Source: an uncultured Prevotella sp.
Lineage (GTDB): Bacteria; Bacteroidota; Bacteroidia; Bacteroidales; Bacteroidaceae
DNA: 36,392 nt
Reading direction: 5' to 3'
Assembly: GCA_937895845.1 (NCBI GenBank)
Contig: CALBLK010000024.1
Span: 1-36,392, forward strand
This document shows positions 1 to 8,864 of this stretch, one piece after another (the first letter of the stretch is position 1; every line of letters starts with the position of its first letter). The position numbers and the translations under genes were made by a program. Below the pieces are notes generated by a model, which worked only from the letters and a program-made list of their open reading frames with translations, was not told the origin of the DNA and did no database searches.

Positions 1-60
1 AGTTGGTAGAGCAAAGGACTGAAAATCCTTGTGTCCCCGGTTCGATTCCTGGTGGCACCA
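1..60 (+). tRNA. tRNA-Phe (GAA), 5' end outside the window
   Basis: This is the 3' part of a phenylalanine tRNA gene. The anticodon arm reads AAGGA, loop CTGAAAA, TCCTT, so the anticodon is GAA. The D-loop piece (AGTTGGTAGAGC) and the T-loop (GGTTCGATTCC) are both present. The 3' acceptor strand TGGCACC is followed by discriminator A at 60; CCA is not encoded. The T-stem has one C-T mismatch by eye. The first 15 or so bases, including the 5' acceptor strand, lie left of the window. Confidence 0.93.
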
Positions 61-80
61 CCCGGAAGAAAAGCAACAGA

Positions 81-124
81 CAGAAAAATCCTGATTTCCA
101 AGCGAAATCAGGATTTTCTGTTTT
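81..124 (+). terminator. Rho-independent terminator after tRNA-Phe
   Basis: Bases 81-98 pair with 104-120 (CAGAAAATCCTGATTTC against its reverse complement, with one bulged A), leaving the 5-base loop CAAGC. A short T run (TTTT) follows at 121-124. It sits 20 bp after the tRNA and so most likely ends that transcript. The stem is almost symmetrical, so it could also act on the opposite strand. Confidence 0.8.
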
Positions 125-189
125 CCCGCAGGGCGCAAAAAGTGGCAGGACACGCCAACAAGCCCATGGCGCACACGCTTCCAGAAGGC

Positions 190-343
190 CGCTTTCAGAC
201 TGCCATTCGGCCCGCATCGCACTGCAAGACGGTTCGTTTTGCAGCCCAAGAAAGCCTGTTTCGCGTGCTAAAACAGGCTGTTTCGCAGTCTGGAAAGGCC
301 TGTTTCGCAGTGCAAGACAGTGCGTTTGCGCCCGTGCTTGCGC
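190..343. repeat. Degenerate 22-bp tandem repeat array (about 7 units)
   Basis: Units start at 190, 212, 234, 256, 278, 300 and 322, exactly 22 bp apart. The best-kept units (256, 278, 300) begin CTGTTTCGC; a rough consensus for the unit start is CTGTTTCGCAGTGCAAGA. Outer units are more diverged. The array fills most of the 365-bp stretch between the tRNA terminator and the end of the GH2 gene, where I see no believable gene. Open frames across it have no family resemblance. Function unknown; 22 bp is close to two helical turns. Confidence 0.6.
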
Positions 344-367
344 GTTTTCACCCCAAACCGCCCTTTT

Positions 368-388
368 GGCTTGGGGCTGCCCCAAGCC
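368..388 (-). terminator. Stem-loop downstream of the galactan operon, possible terminator
   Basis: GGCTTGGGG (368-376) pairs perfectly with CCCCAAGCC (380-388) across a 3-base loop. It lies 38 bp beyond the stop codon of the GH2 gene, the last gene of the operon. There is no T run after the stem on the minus strand, so intrinsic termination is uncertain. Confidence 0.4.
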
Positions 389-425
389 GGCCGCCAGGCC
401 GAAACGTGCCATATCGCCAGCCGAA

Positions 426-2915
426 TCACTCTGCCGACAGGATGACTTTGCCAGATTTCACACCTTTGGCCCGGGCCTCGAGAACAATCTTGCCACTGCG
501 CCCCGCGCTCTGCACCAAAGCGGTAAGCTGTCCGCTGAAGGCCGGCATCTTGGGCAGGTGGAAAAGGTCCAGGCAGGTGGGGTCGCCATTGGCCGCCGCA
601 CGGTAACTGCCGGCGCCCTTCACGGAGAAAGAGACGAGGCGGCTGTCTGACGGGCAGAGATTTCCGTCCTTGTCGACCACGCGCACCGTGACATAAGCCA
701 GGTCCTTTCCGTCGGCGGCAAGCCTGCTGCGGTCTGCCACCAGTTCCAGGTGATGGGGCTTGCCGGCTGTGCGTACAGTTCGCTCTTCCGCCGGCTTGCC
801 GGCCGAATCATAAGCCACGACCTTCAGCTCGCCGGCCTCATAGGGCACATCCATCCACATCAGCCGGTAGCGGCGCTGCAAGGCCAGCGGGTCTTTCTTC
901 TCGAGTGCCTTGCTCTCCTGCGCGGTCAGCTTGCGCTGCTTGCCGTAACTTTTGCCGTTAATGAAGAGTTCGGCTTCAGGATAGCTTGTGTAAACAAAGA
1001 CAGGCGTGTTCTTCCCCTCCCTGCCGGGCCACGTCCAATGCGGAAGCACATGCAGGGTCTTTGCCCGCCTGTTCCACACGCTGCGATACAGATAATAGCG
1101 GTCCTTGGGCAGGCTCGCCAAGTCTATGATTCCAAACATGGAGCTGTGGTTAGGCCAAGCATCCGTGTCATAAGGGGTTGGCTCTCCAAGATAGTCAAAG
1201 CCGGTCCACACAAACTGGCCTATCGTCCAGTCGTAGTCGTCGGCCAGGGCAAAGTCTTCATCAGGCAGGTTAGACCAAGAGCAGTATTCCACATCATAGG
1301 CCGAGCACTGATGGTCGTCGTAGGTTGCACCGGCCCGCTTCTCCACGGGGAACTTGTAAACGCCGCGCGAGCTGATGGTCGACGCCGTCTCGGAACCGAG
1401 CACGAGGTTTTGCGGAAGAGCCTTGTAGGCCTGTGTGTAGCGCGGAACGCGATAGTTCAGCCCCGGGATGTCCAGCATGGCAGCGAAGCCGTTTTCCAAG
1501 ACTCGCGGCAGCTGGTCCATGCCGCAGGTCACGGGGCGCGTGGGGTCTTCACGGTGGCAGATGTCCTGCAAGAAGGTGGCCACCTTGTAGCCTTCAACGC
1601 CCCATTGTGTGGGCACCTCGTTTCCGATGCTCCACATGACCACACTTGGATTGTTGCGGTAGTGGCGCAGCATGTTCACCATGTCGCGCTCGGCCCACTC
1701 GTTGAAGAAGCGGTGGTAGCCGTTCTTGCACTTGGCTATGTCCCATTCGTCAAACGACTCCACCATCATCATGAATCCCATTTCATCGCAAAGCTCCACC
1801 AGTTCAGGGGCCGGCATGTTGTGCGAGGTGCGAATGGCGTCACACCCCATGTCCTTCAGCAGTGCAAGCTGGCGGCGAAGGGCCGCTGTGTTCACCGCCG
1901 CGCCCAGCGGGCCGAGGTCATGATGGTTGCACACCCCCTGGAACTTGCGGTGCTTCCCGTTGAGGAAGAAGCCTTTGTCTGCCACATACTCTATGCTGCG
2001 TATGCCAAAGCGGGTGGTGTACTCGTCGACGACACGGCCTTCCGCGTATATCTTGGAGCAGGCCTTGTACAGATGCGGCGTTTCTGGAGACCACAATGCC
2101 GGAGACTCTACGATGAAGTTCTGCTCGAATGGCTGCCCGTGGCTGATTTTCCGGGTGTTGTCTTTGACGGCCACGACCTTCCCCTCCGGCGACAGGATTT
2201 CCGTCACTACACGGATGTCAAGCTCACCGGCACTGGCCACCTCGGTACGGAGGCACACCGAAGCGTATCCGGCAGACACGTGCGGCGTGGTGAGCTGTGT
2301 CCCCCACACAGGGACATGCACCTTGTCGGTTGTCACAACATGCACATTTCTGTACAGTCCGGCGCCGGGATACCAGCGGGCCGACTGCTCCCTGTTTTCC
2401 AGGCGCACGGCAAGCGTGTTGTTCTTGCCGTCGGCATTCAGGTAGGGCGTGACATCGCAGTGAAACGAATTGTAGCCATAGGGCCAGAAGCATGCCTCCT
2501 TGCCGTTGACGTAGACACGGGCCTCGCTCATCGCCCCGTCAAACACAAGGGCCGCCTGCTTTCCTGCGCCAACGTCAAACTGCGTACGGTACCAACCGAC
2601 GCCGATATAGGGCAGTCCGCCGGCGCGCCCGGTCTTCTCGGACGCTTTCTTCTCCATATTCTGTGTCACCGCAACAACCTGCAAGTCATTGCTGCGGTCA
2701 AAGGGACCGGTGATAGCCCAGTCGTGGGGAACTGAGACACTTGTCCAACGGGTGTCATCAAATTTTGGGTTCATGGCCCCGGGCACATCACCTCTTGTGA
2801 ACTTCCAGTTTTTGTCAAGCAGGAGCGCCGCACGCTGTGCCAGCGCCGTTCCCGGCAGGAAAAGTGCTGACACCGCAAGCGCCACTTGCAGAGCTTTTGT
2901 TCTTTTCAATTTCAT
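426..2915 (-). CDS. GH2 beta-galactosidase, exported
   Basis: An 829-residue glycoside hydrolase family 2 enzyme that probably removes terminal beta-galactose from galacto-oligosaccharides in the periplasm. Residues 1-26 form a signal peptide (KRTK n-region, hydrophobic core, ALA-Q cleavage); there is no lipobox. Domain order: sugar-binding jelly roll (about 29-195), Ig-like domain (205-305), TIM barrel (307-620), then C-terminal Ig-like domains of the DUF4982 kind (635-705 and 718-829). Expected catalytic residues are visible: acid/base Glu433 in GNEVP and nucleophile Glu509 in GSETA. GH2 also contains glucuronidases and other exo-enzymes, so beta-galactosidase rests on the GH53 and SusCD neighbours. 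It is the last gene of the operon, 33 bp after the fimbrillin/SusF-like gene. Confidence 0.88.
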   Translation of the reverse strand: MKLKRTKALQVALAVSALFLPGTALAQRAALLLDKNWKFTRGDVPGAMNPKFDDTRWTSVSVPHDWAITGPFDRSNDLQVVAVTQNMEKKASEKTGRAGGLPYIGVGWYRTQFDVGAGKQAALVFDGAMSEARVYVNGKEACFWPYGYNSFHCDVTPYLNADGKNNTLAVRLENREQSARWYPGAGLYRNVHVVTTDKVHVPVWGTQLTTPHVSAGYASVCLRTEVASAGELDIRVVTEILSPEGKVVAVKDNTRKISHGQPFEQNFIVESPALWSPETPHLYKACSKIYAEGRVVDEYTTRFGIRSIEYVADKGFFLNGKHRKFQGVCNHHDLGPLGAAVNTAALRRQLALLKDMGCDAIRTSHNMPAPELVELCDEMGFMMMVESFDEWDIAKCKNGYHRFFNEWAERDMVNMLRHYRNNPSVVMWSIGNEVPTQWGVEGYKVATFLQDICHREDPTRPVTCGMDQLPRVLENGFAAMLDIPGLNYRVPRYTQAYKALPQNLVLGSETASTISSRGVYKFPVEKRAGATYDDHQCSAYDVEYCSWSNLPDEDFALADDYDWTIGQFVWTGFDYLGEPTPYDTDAWPNHSSMFGIIDLASLPKDRYYLYRSVWNRRAKTLHVLPHWTWPGREGKNTPVFVYTSYPEAELFINGKSYGKQRKLTAQESKALEKKDPLALQRRYRLMWMDVPYEAGELKVVAYDSAGKPAEERTVRTAGKPHHLELVADRSRLAADGKDLAYVTVRVVDKDGNLCPSDSRLVSFSVKGAGSYRAAANGDPTCLDLFHLPKMPAFSGQLTALVQSAGRSGKIVLEARAKGVKSGKVILSAE

Positions 2916-2948
2916 TGTTCTAGGTTGTTTTACACATTCCTTTCACCC

Positions 2949-4523
2949 TCACTCTGTCATTTTCTTTGCAACTGTGAGCGACAGTCCTTCCGCTGTTGAA
3001 TTGAGCGTCAGCGTGTAGCTGCCGGGGTAGTTGTCAGTCCAGAAGTTCCCGAGGCTTGAGTCCGCATATTTCAGCGTGAACGTGTCCGAATTGTTGGTGC
3101 CGAACCCGGGCCACGCATTCTCAGTGTACTGGTAGCCCTTGTCCCAGTTGGCATCCGTCTTTGCCGTACCTGCAAGCAGGCGGAACTGCTTGTTGCCTGT
3201 CAGCTCGAGGTCTGCCTGGTAGACACCGGGTGCAGCGGTCCTTTCCAGCCTTACGGTCTGCTGCTCGCCCCAGGTTTGGTCGTTGTAAGCCTGTGCCACA
3301 ACATTGAGGAACAGGGACACCTCTTTGGTCTCTGTGTTCAGGCTCACAGTGTAGACGCCTGTTGTCTTTACCGTCCATTTCTTGTCAGACGCTGTCCCGG
3401 CAGGTGTGACTTCAGCCGTTTGCGGCGCTTCGTAGTCGTTGAGAAGAGCCGGGGCGGCGTCGCCGGCCGGGCTGTACTGGGCAGCCTCCCCGGCGGCAGA
3501 CACGTGAGAGAAGTTAAATTCGGCGCCGGCGGCAATCTCACCGGTCCAGCTGTAAACCTTCTTCGTTCCATCTATGGTCATGTTTTGGGGAGTGTTGCCA
3601 ATATTTACCGTAGCCTTGGCCTGCCGGCTGACCGGAACCTCGATATTTCCCACCTCGGTTTCTGTCCACGGAGAGATGCTGACATTCGACAGTTCTACGC
3701 TTGGCCTGGCTGCCGATGCATTTTGCAACAGCACCTTGTAGACATATTTGTTCCCTCCGGCAAACTCTGTTGCGGCAGGTATGGTCGCAGTGAAGCTCTG
3801 ACCGTCACCCAGATAAAACTGCACTGTGCGATCGGCTGCCACATTGACGGCGTCATTGGGCAGAAGGATTGCTTCGAGCGTGCCGTCCCCCCTTGTCATG
3901 GCAATGTCACCCTTCGGGGTGTCGCCCGCGATGGACAGGCTCCCGGTCAGCACATTATAGGTGGCCCGGACAGACTGGTTTAAGACTGTTGCCGAGATGG
4001 CCGACACATCAATACCCGTGTCTCCGGCATCAAGCCTGAGCAGAAGCTTGGAGAACCTGTGGGAAAAGGTGAGGTTGGCCGCAGGCGAAGCCTTGCTCAG
4101 GTCTGTGGCACTGGCTGTCATCAGGTCGACCGGAGCGTTTGCCATGTCGATGGAAACGTTGCCGCCAGCTGCGGCCTCTGAATAAGGATAGTACGCCGCA
4201 ACATCAACATTGCTCCCGTCTTCAGGCAGATAGGAAGGCTGGACGGCATTGAAAGCGCCGTCGCCGGCAGTGGTGTACTTGCTGTTGTCGACCCCCTCTG
4301 CTATTGCGCCTTCCTTTGACAGCATGTACACGCCAATGGCATCGTCTGCCTCCCACGCCGTCTCGGTAGCCCTGGTGGCCACCGTTACACTTGCTGTAAT
4401 GTTGCCCCTTAGCTGCAAGGGCACCTTGCCACTCTCATTCTGCACACCGTCGCTCTCGGTGTCACACCCTGTTGCTGCAAGAGCCATCAATGCAAGCACA
4501 AGGAAATTCTGCTTTTTCATCAT
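2949..4523 (-). CDS. Fimbrillin-like/SusF-like surface lipoprotein, putative galactan-binding protein
   Basis: A 524-residue lipoprotein. The lipobox ends at Cys20 (LAATGC) and is followed by DTESD, an acidic start typical of Bacteroidetes lipoproteins sent to the cell surface. Residues about 30-290 look like the fimbrillin family: an AWEADDAIGVYM segment, LTFSHRFSKLLLRL, and a closing GNKYVYKV...ISPW pattern. Residues about 300-524 look like SusE/SusF-type binding modules, ending in a GSYTLTLNST strand motif. Position between the GH53 and GH2 genes suggests a surface glycan-binding protein. No binding residues can be assigned from sequence alone. An alternative is a structural fimbrial subunit, but the locus makes that unlikely. 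Confidence 0.78.
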   Translation of the reverse strand: MMKKQNFLVLALMALAATGCDTESDGVQNESGKVPLQLRGNITASVTVATRATETAWEADDAIGVYMLSKEGAIAEGVDNSKYTTAGDGAFNAVQPSYLPEDGSNVDVAAYYPYSEAAAGGNVSIDMANAPVDLMTASATDLSKASPAANLTFSHRFSKLLLRLDAGDTGIDVSAISATVLNQSVRATYNVLTGSLSIAGDTPKGDIAMTRGDGTLEAILLPNDAVNVAADRTVQFYLGDGQSFTATIPAATEFAGGNKYVYKVLLQNASAARPSVELSNVSISPWTETEVGNIEVPVSRQAKATVNIGNTPQNMTIDGTKKVYSWTGEIAAGAEFNFSHVSAAGEAAQYSPAGDAAPALLNDYEAPQTAEVTPAGTASDKKWTVKTTGVYTVSLNTETKEVSLFLNVVAQAYNDQTWGEQQTVRLERTAAPGVYQADLELTGNKQFRLLAGTAKTDANWDKGYQYTENAWPGFGTNNSDTFTLKYADSSLGNFWTDNYPGSYTLTLNSTAEGLSLTVAKKMTE

Positions 4524-4611
4524 ACTTTTGTTTTTAGTTATTAAAATAAATAGAAGATACTAACTCGCTGCGTTACACACTGTGTGTCAACGTATTAAGA
4601 GCTTGTTATAA

Positions 4612-6606
4612 TCAGTATGTCTTGTATGCGCCGAAAGGTATCAGAGCTTCCGAAGGGCGTGCGTCGTCAGTCATGGCGCCGTTCACATAGTCGAAAGCCT
4701 CCGGCTCCCAATAGAATATTCCGGCACAATGCCCGTCGGTCTCTTTGAGCGCCTTCTTGAACATGTCTGTGAGGAACTTGCGCGATTCGGCCGGCTGGCT
4801 GCGTTCGTACCCGATTTCGACAATCATGCAGTCCACGCCGAACTCCTTTGACAGTTCGCGGATGTTGTAGGCCACCGCTTCATTGGCTTTCGGCCAATTG
4901 GCATTGTCTTTCAGATTGTTGTACCAGTATGGGTAATATGACATGCCAATCATGTCAAACTTCCCTCCATTGTCCCTAAGTCTGCGGAAGAAGTCCTGGA
5001 ACGACCACAAGTCCCAGCCGTTTTCAAGGTGTACGATTACCTTTGCATCGGGATAGACACTCTTTACAGCGTCATAGCCGGCATTCGAGAAGGCTGCGTA
5101 AGTTCCCATGGAGCCGCTTCCTGCGCCCCAGTCCCACAGCATGCCGTTTTTGGTTTCGTTGCCAACCTGCACCCATTCCACGTCGATGCCGTGCCGCTTC
5201 AGTTCGGAAAGGACTTCAGTGGTGTGCCTCTTCACCGCTGCGACGCGCTGCTCTGCCGTGGTGTATGAAGACCATGCGGAAGGCACGCGCTGCTGGCCGG
5301 GGTCGGCCCAGTTGTCACTGTAATGGAAATCTACCATGAGCCTCATGCCCTGGTCGCGGACCCGCTTTGCCTTTTCAAGCACATCGGGCAGCGTGTTCCA
5401 GCCGTCAGGGTTTTCGGCCGGGTTTTCCACCCACACGCGCAGGCGTATGGCATTCATCCCCACCTCTTTCATCAACGCCGTGCATTCGGTGGCTTCACCT
5501 TTGCTGTTGTAGAACTGGCGTCCCCAGTGCTCGTACTTCTCAATCATCCAGCTGATGTCGCCGCCGCTGGCAAACGTGCCCTTTTCGGAAGTGTTGTCAG
5601 TCAGGCGCGTTTCAGGGCGCAGGCCGTCCAGCAGCAGCATGAGCGACTTCTGGCCGGTTTCACCGGCATTGATTTGGAAAGCGAGCTGCCTCTCTTCATC
5701 CAGCGGGGCGTTTTGGCCATGACTGCTGTCGTACGTCTTCAGCCTCATCACAGCCTTTATCTCTGCTGTCCCAGGAGTTGTCACCGCTATCGAGGTCATC
5801 CACGCATTCTGCGTTGGCGAGAAGTCCATCGTCACTGCCTGGCCACCGTATTCGAAAGCGATGCGCTCTACAAGCGATGCGCGCCATGTCTTCTCATTCG
5901 TGTTGACGGTTGTGAGATAGCATCCGTCGGCCGAGGGGAAGGATATGCACTCGTACCGGGAATCGGACAGGGTGAAGCTTTCAGAGCTGCCGGACGGGGC
6001 GCCGTAGAAGACGTTGCCGCTGCCCCGGAAAAAGCCTTTCTTGGTGCTCTGCTGCGAACTCAGGTAGCCCGTATATACTCCATCGTTCTGAAGCGAATGG
6101 AGCTTTCCGAATACGCGCTGCCCCGGCTGTCCCGTTTCGTCGCTGTTGACAAAGGACAAGGATGACGGAGCGTTGCCGAGCGTGACTTCCACCCGAGCTG
6201 TCTTTGTATAAGCTATCCCCTGCTCAGGGGTTCCGATAAACTTCGCCCTGACGGACACTTGGGCCGGCTCGCCAGCCGGTATTCCGAGCGAGGTCACCAG
6301 TGAAGCCAGCTCTTCATTGGTGTAGCGCTTTCCATCCACGCCTCCAATGTCACGCACGGGCTTGGAGAAGTCTGGCGAGGTCGCAAATTCAACCTGTATG
6401 GCCTTGGCTTCCCGCCTGGCTTCCCACGCCAATGCCAGCGCCTCAGAGTTGGGATTGGTACGGTCAATGAAAATGTTGCTTGCGGAGACCTTTATCGGCA
6501 CCGTGCCTGTGACCGCGGCTCCATTTGCGGTGTCCTTGTCACTGCAGGCGGCAAGCAGCGCAAGCATGCCAACGATTATTGCAATGTATTTTCTCATGAT
6601 TGCCAT
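4612..6606 (-). CDS. GH53 endo-beta-1,4-galactanase lipoprotein with SusE-like N-terminus
   Basis: An endo-galactanase that cuts beta-1,4-galactan, probably at the cell surface. From the chosen ATG (6606) it is 664 residues. Lipobox LLAAC puts the lipid on Cys21, followed by SDKD. Residues about 35-328 resemble the first 335 residues of the SusE-like protein encoded just upstream. The GH53 barrel covers about 328-664. Acid/base Glu484 sits in VGNET and nucleophile Glu597 in IVEIGY; DFHYSDNWADP and SYYPYW are also typical GH53 motifs. The open frame extends to 6726, but that adds 40 residues before the signal peptide and overlaps the upstream gene. A second ATG at 6597 is also possible. The gap to the upstream stop is 10 bp. 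Confidence 0.92.
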   Translation of the reverse strand: MAIMRKYIAIIVGMLALLAACSDKDTANGAAVTGTVPIKVSASNIFIDRTNPNSEALALAWEARREAKAIQVEFATSPDFSKPVRDIGGVDGKRYTNEELASLVTSLGIPAGEPAQVSVRAKFIGTPEQGIAYTKTARVEVTLGNAPSSLSFVNSDETGQPGQRVFGKLHSLQNDGVYTGYLSSQQSTKKGFFRGSGNVFYGAPSGSSESFTLSDSRYECISFPSADGCYLTTVNTNEKTWRASLVERIAFEYGGQAVTMDFSPTQNAWMTSIAVTTPGTAEIKAVMRLKTYDSSHGQNAPLDEERQLAFQINAGETGQKSLMLLLDGLRPETRLTDNTSEKGTFASGGDISWMIEKYEHWGRQFYNSKGEATECTALMKEVGMNAIRLRVWVENPAENPDGWNTLPDVLEKAKRVRDQGMRLMVDFHYSDNWADPGQQRVPSAWSSYTTAEQRVAAVKRHTTEVLSELKRHGIDVEWVQVGNETKNGMLWDWGAGSGSMGTYAAFSNAGYDAVKSVYPDAKVIVHLENGWDLWSFQDFFRRLRDNGGKFDMIGMSYYPYWYNNLKDNANWPKANEAVAYNIRELSKEFGVDCMIVEIGYERSQPAESRKFLTDMFKKALKETDGHCAGIFYWEPEAFDYVNGAMTDDARPSEALIPFGAYKTY

Positions 6607-6616
6607 TGTTATTTGT

Positions 6617-8269
6617 TTATTTCCTTTCAAAAGAATAAGTGATGTCTCCCATGTCGAAAGTGCTGACCGTAAGTTCATAGCTTCCGGCTTCCTGCGGCAC
6701 GGGGATGTTTGTGCCCTCAGCGTCACTGGTAACGAACATGAGCGATTCGGCCGACGCCCGCTTCTTCAGCTTCATGTTCCAATCACCGTTCAGAACTATC
6801 TGAAGCTGCTCGTCACCATCGAGAGTCATTGTTGCCTTCCAGGTCTCTGACGTTGCGTCATATTTCATCGCAGCCCCGGTCGAGAGGTCCCATGTAAGCC
6901 CCTCTCCGACAACCACAACGGAATTTATTGAAGTACAAGACCATGTCATTTGGTTCAGGTTGACATTGAAAAGTCTGAATCCGTCGGCACCGTCTTCTAT
7001 CCACGGCACCCAATGGTCACCCGTGGTGGGTACAAGCTGGTAAAGCTGGTCGTTTGACGGCCCGCAACCGTATTTCTGCGACAGGTCTTCGGTGGCAAAA
7101 AGGAAGTTCTCCCATCCGGTCGTATAATACAGGCCCTGGTAGTTGCCGTCGGAGTTTGGCGAGAACAGCTTGCACTTGATGCTGTTTGCATTGTCCTTGT
7201 CAACCATCAGTATGCGCGCGCCGCCACCTGTCGCGCCGCCTCCGGCAACGAGCGCGGGAGCCTCGCCTGACATGCTCACTCGCAAGTCGTAAGTTCCGCT
7301 TTCAGAAACAGTCTGCGGTGACAATGCCAGGGTTTCCTCAGACCATCTGGCCTTGGCTTCATCATACCCTGAAGCGGCATCGAACGTCTGCAGGCTCATC
7401 CTGGCCTTGGCAAACACGATGTATTGTTTCTGCGCCTCACCGTCTTCCGCGAACGCCACCTTGACCTGGGCAGCCCATGCGTTATCGGCAGGATTGTAAG
7501 TCATTTCATGCTCACTGCCGTCGCTGCCCACAAGTTTCATGCTGCTGATGCGTGACATCGCGACTGTTCCCAATCCAATGTTGGCCCTCAGCCGATAGCA
7601 GCCGGCCGGCCTTGGGAAGACGAGCGGACCCGCTGGGTTGTCTGACGTGACACTGAAATCCGTTTCCCCCTTGCCAAAAAACTTTTCATTGCCGTCTCTC
7701 AACCACACCTCCATACCAGACCCAGCAGGAACATACCCCGTGAATACGCTGTTGCCGTAAGGCGAATGAACCGTTGCCTTCAGCGCCATACCGGCATTGA
7801 GCACTTCCATTTCCTGTGGCGGATTGTACGGGGTGACATCTATGCACAGCGTGTCACTGAACCTGTAACCCAGGTTGTTCGTACGCTGATACCGCACGCG
7901 TATGTACACAGGGTTCTTGGTGTCTGGCTTCATGCCCAGCGCCACCATTGCCTGGTTGAGCATTGAGTGGGTAAAATCTTTGTGCGTGTACAAAGACGTG
8001 ACCGACTGGATTTCGACAAAGCTGTCGGTGGCACACATCTCTACAGCCATGCTTTTCGTATAGTCATAGCTCTGCCACTCCAAGCTGAGCGCCTTGGCAT
8101 CAGGGGTGGCGACATTAAGGCTGACATCATTCGTGCTGGCCTTGAGAATGCGGCCGTACTCATATTCCTCTATGACACGGCCTTCGGAAAGGTTCTCATT
8201 CCAATCGTCGCATCCCGCGGCAGCAAGCAGCACCAGCAAGACGCACAGTATATTATTTAAGGTTTTCAT
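6617..8269 (-). CDS. SusE-like outer-membrane lipoprotein
   Basis: A 550-residue lipoprotein (lipobox LAAAGC, Cys20, followed by DDWNE). The N-terminal SusE-type domain (about 40-150) and further beta domains match the N-terminal part of the neighbouring galactanase: VFTGYV, GCYRL, a MTYNP...NAW segment and LQTFDAASG all have counterparts there. Residues about 350-550 form a SusE/SusF-type binding module ending in GSYELTVST. The likely role is holding galactan at the surface for GH53 and SusCD. The ATG overlaps the TGA of the upstream DUF1735 gene by 4 bp (ATGA), which suggests coupled translation. Confidence 0.86.
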   Translation of the reverse strand: MKTLNNILCVLLVLLAAAGCDDWNENLSEGRVIEEYEYGRILKASTNDVSLNVATPDAKALSLEWQSYDYTKSMAVEMCATDSFVEIQSVTSLYTHKDFTHSMLNQAMVALGMKPDTKNPVYIRVRYQRTNNLGYRFSDTLCIDVTPYNPPQEMEVLNAGMALKATVHSPYGNSVFTGYVPAGSGMEVWLRDGNEKFFGKGETDFSVTSDNPAGPLVFPRPAGCYRLRANIGLGTVAMSRISSMKLVGSDGSEHEMTYNPADNAWAAQVKVAFAEDGEAQKQYIVFAKARMSLQTFDAASGYDEAKARWSEETLALSPQTVSESGTYDLRVSMSGEAPALVAGGGATGGGARILMVDKDNANSIKCKLFSPNSDGNYQGLYYTTGWENFLFATEDLSQKYGCGPSNDQLYQLVPTTGDHWVPWIEDGADGFRLFNVNLNQMTWSCTSINSVVVVGEGLTWDLSTGAAMKYDATSETWKATMTLDGDEQLQIVLNGDWNMKLKKRASAESLMFVTSDAEGTNIPVPQEAGSYELTVSTFDMGDITYSFERK

Positions 8270-8826
8270 TGCACTGAAGGGTTAATGGCATTCGTTAATA
8301 TTCCCGGTTCTATGTAGCTTACCGCACGCAGTATGCGGCTTTTTGACGAATAGACAGTGGCGTTTTCGCTGACAAGGCCCAGTCCGACAACGAACGTGAC
8401 ACCGGCCTGCCGGTAAGCCGTGACAAAGCGGTAGAGCTTTTCCATGGAAAACGCCACGCGTATGGACTGCTTGGCCTGTTCACCGTCGAATGTCAGCGAG
8501 TTGCCCTGCAAGGTGTAGCAGCTGTCGGGAAGAGCCACGTAACCGGGGTCAATCGCTGTCAGCCGGTCTTGAGGAATAGGCTCAAGATGCGCTTTGGCAA
8601 CAATGCCGGGGTCGCTCCCTCCCTTTATAACATTGACACTGAAGTCGATGTTATCCGTCGGGTCGTAAAAGGTGATGGAGTCGGACTCCTCATCAGCAAT
8701 GGCCACAATACTGTGGTATTCCTTGGGGAAGAGGTTCTCAAAATCGTATTCGGAATCGCTGCATGAAGACATGGCAGCTGTTGCCATGAACGAACAGAGC
8801 AGTAGTCGTAATATCTTATGTTTCAT
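8266..8826 (-). CDS. DUF1735-type small lipoprotein
   Basis: A 186-residue lipoprotein from the ATG at 8826 (MKHKILRLL signal, lipobox with Cys at about residue 22, then SDSEYDFEN). The open frame runs further upstream to 8949, but that part lacks a signal sequence and overlaps the susD gene. The body (FDVN-like SVNV, LPDSCYTL, GKQ-type AKQSIRVAFS) resembles the DUF1735 domain found at the N-terminus of some Bacteroidetes surface glycan-binding proteins. Here it stands alone, without the usual C-terminal binding domain. It lies 38 bp after susD and overlaps susE by 4 bp. Function is inferred only from context. Confidence 0.75.
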   Translation of the reverse strand: MKHKILRLLLCSFMATAAMSSCSDSEYDFENLFPKEYHSIVAIADEESDSITFYDPTDNIDFSVNVIKGGSDPGIVAKAHLEPIPQDRLTAIDPGYVALPDSCYTLQGNSLTFDGEQAKQSIRVAFSMEKLYRFVTAYRQAGVTFVVGLGLVSENATVYSSKSRILRAVSYIEPGILTNAINPSVQ

Positions 8827-8864
8827 GTTCTTCTGCTTTAAAATAATTGTATTGGCGTGCATCA

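Noticed and set aside
190..343. CRISPR array
   Set aside because: The 22-bp units are contiguous and degenerate, with no spacer/repeat alternation and no cas genes.
3..650. Open frames running from the tRNA through the 22-bp array
   Set aside because: They cross a tRNA, a terminator and repeats, with no protein family resemblance.
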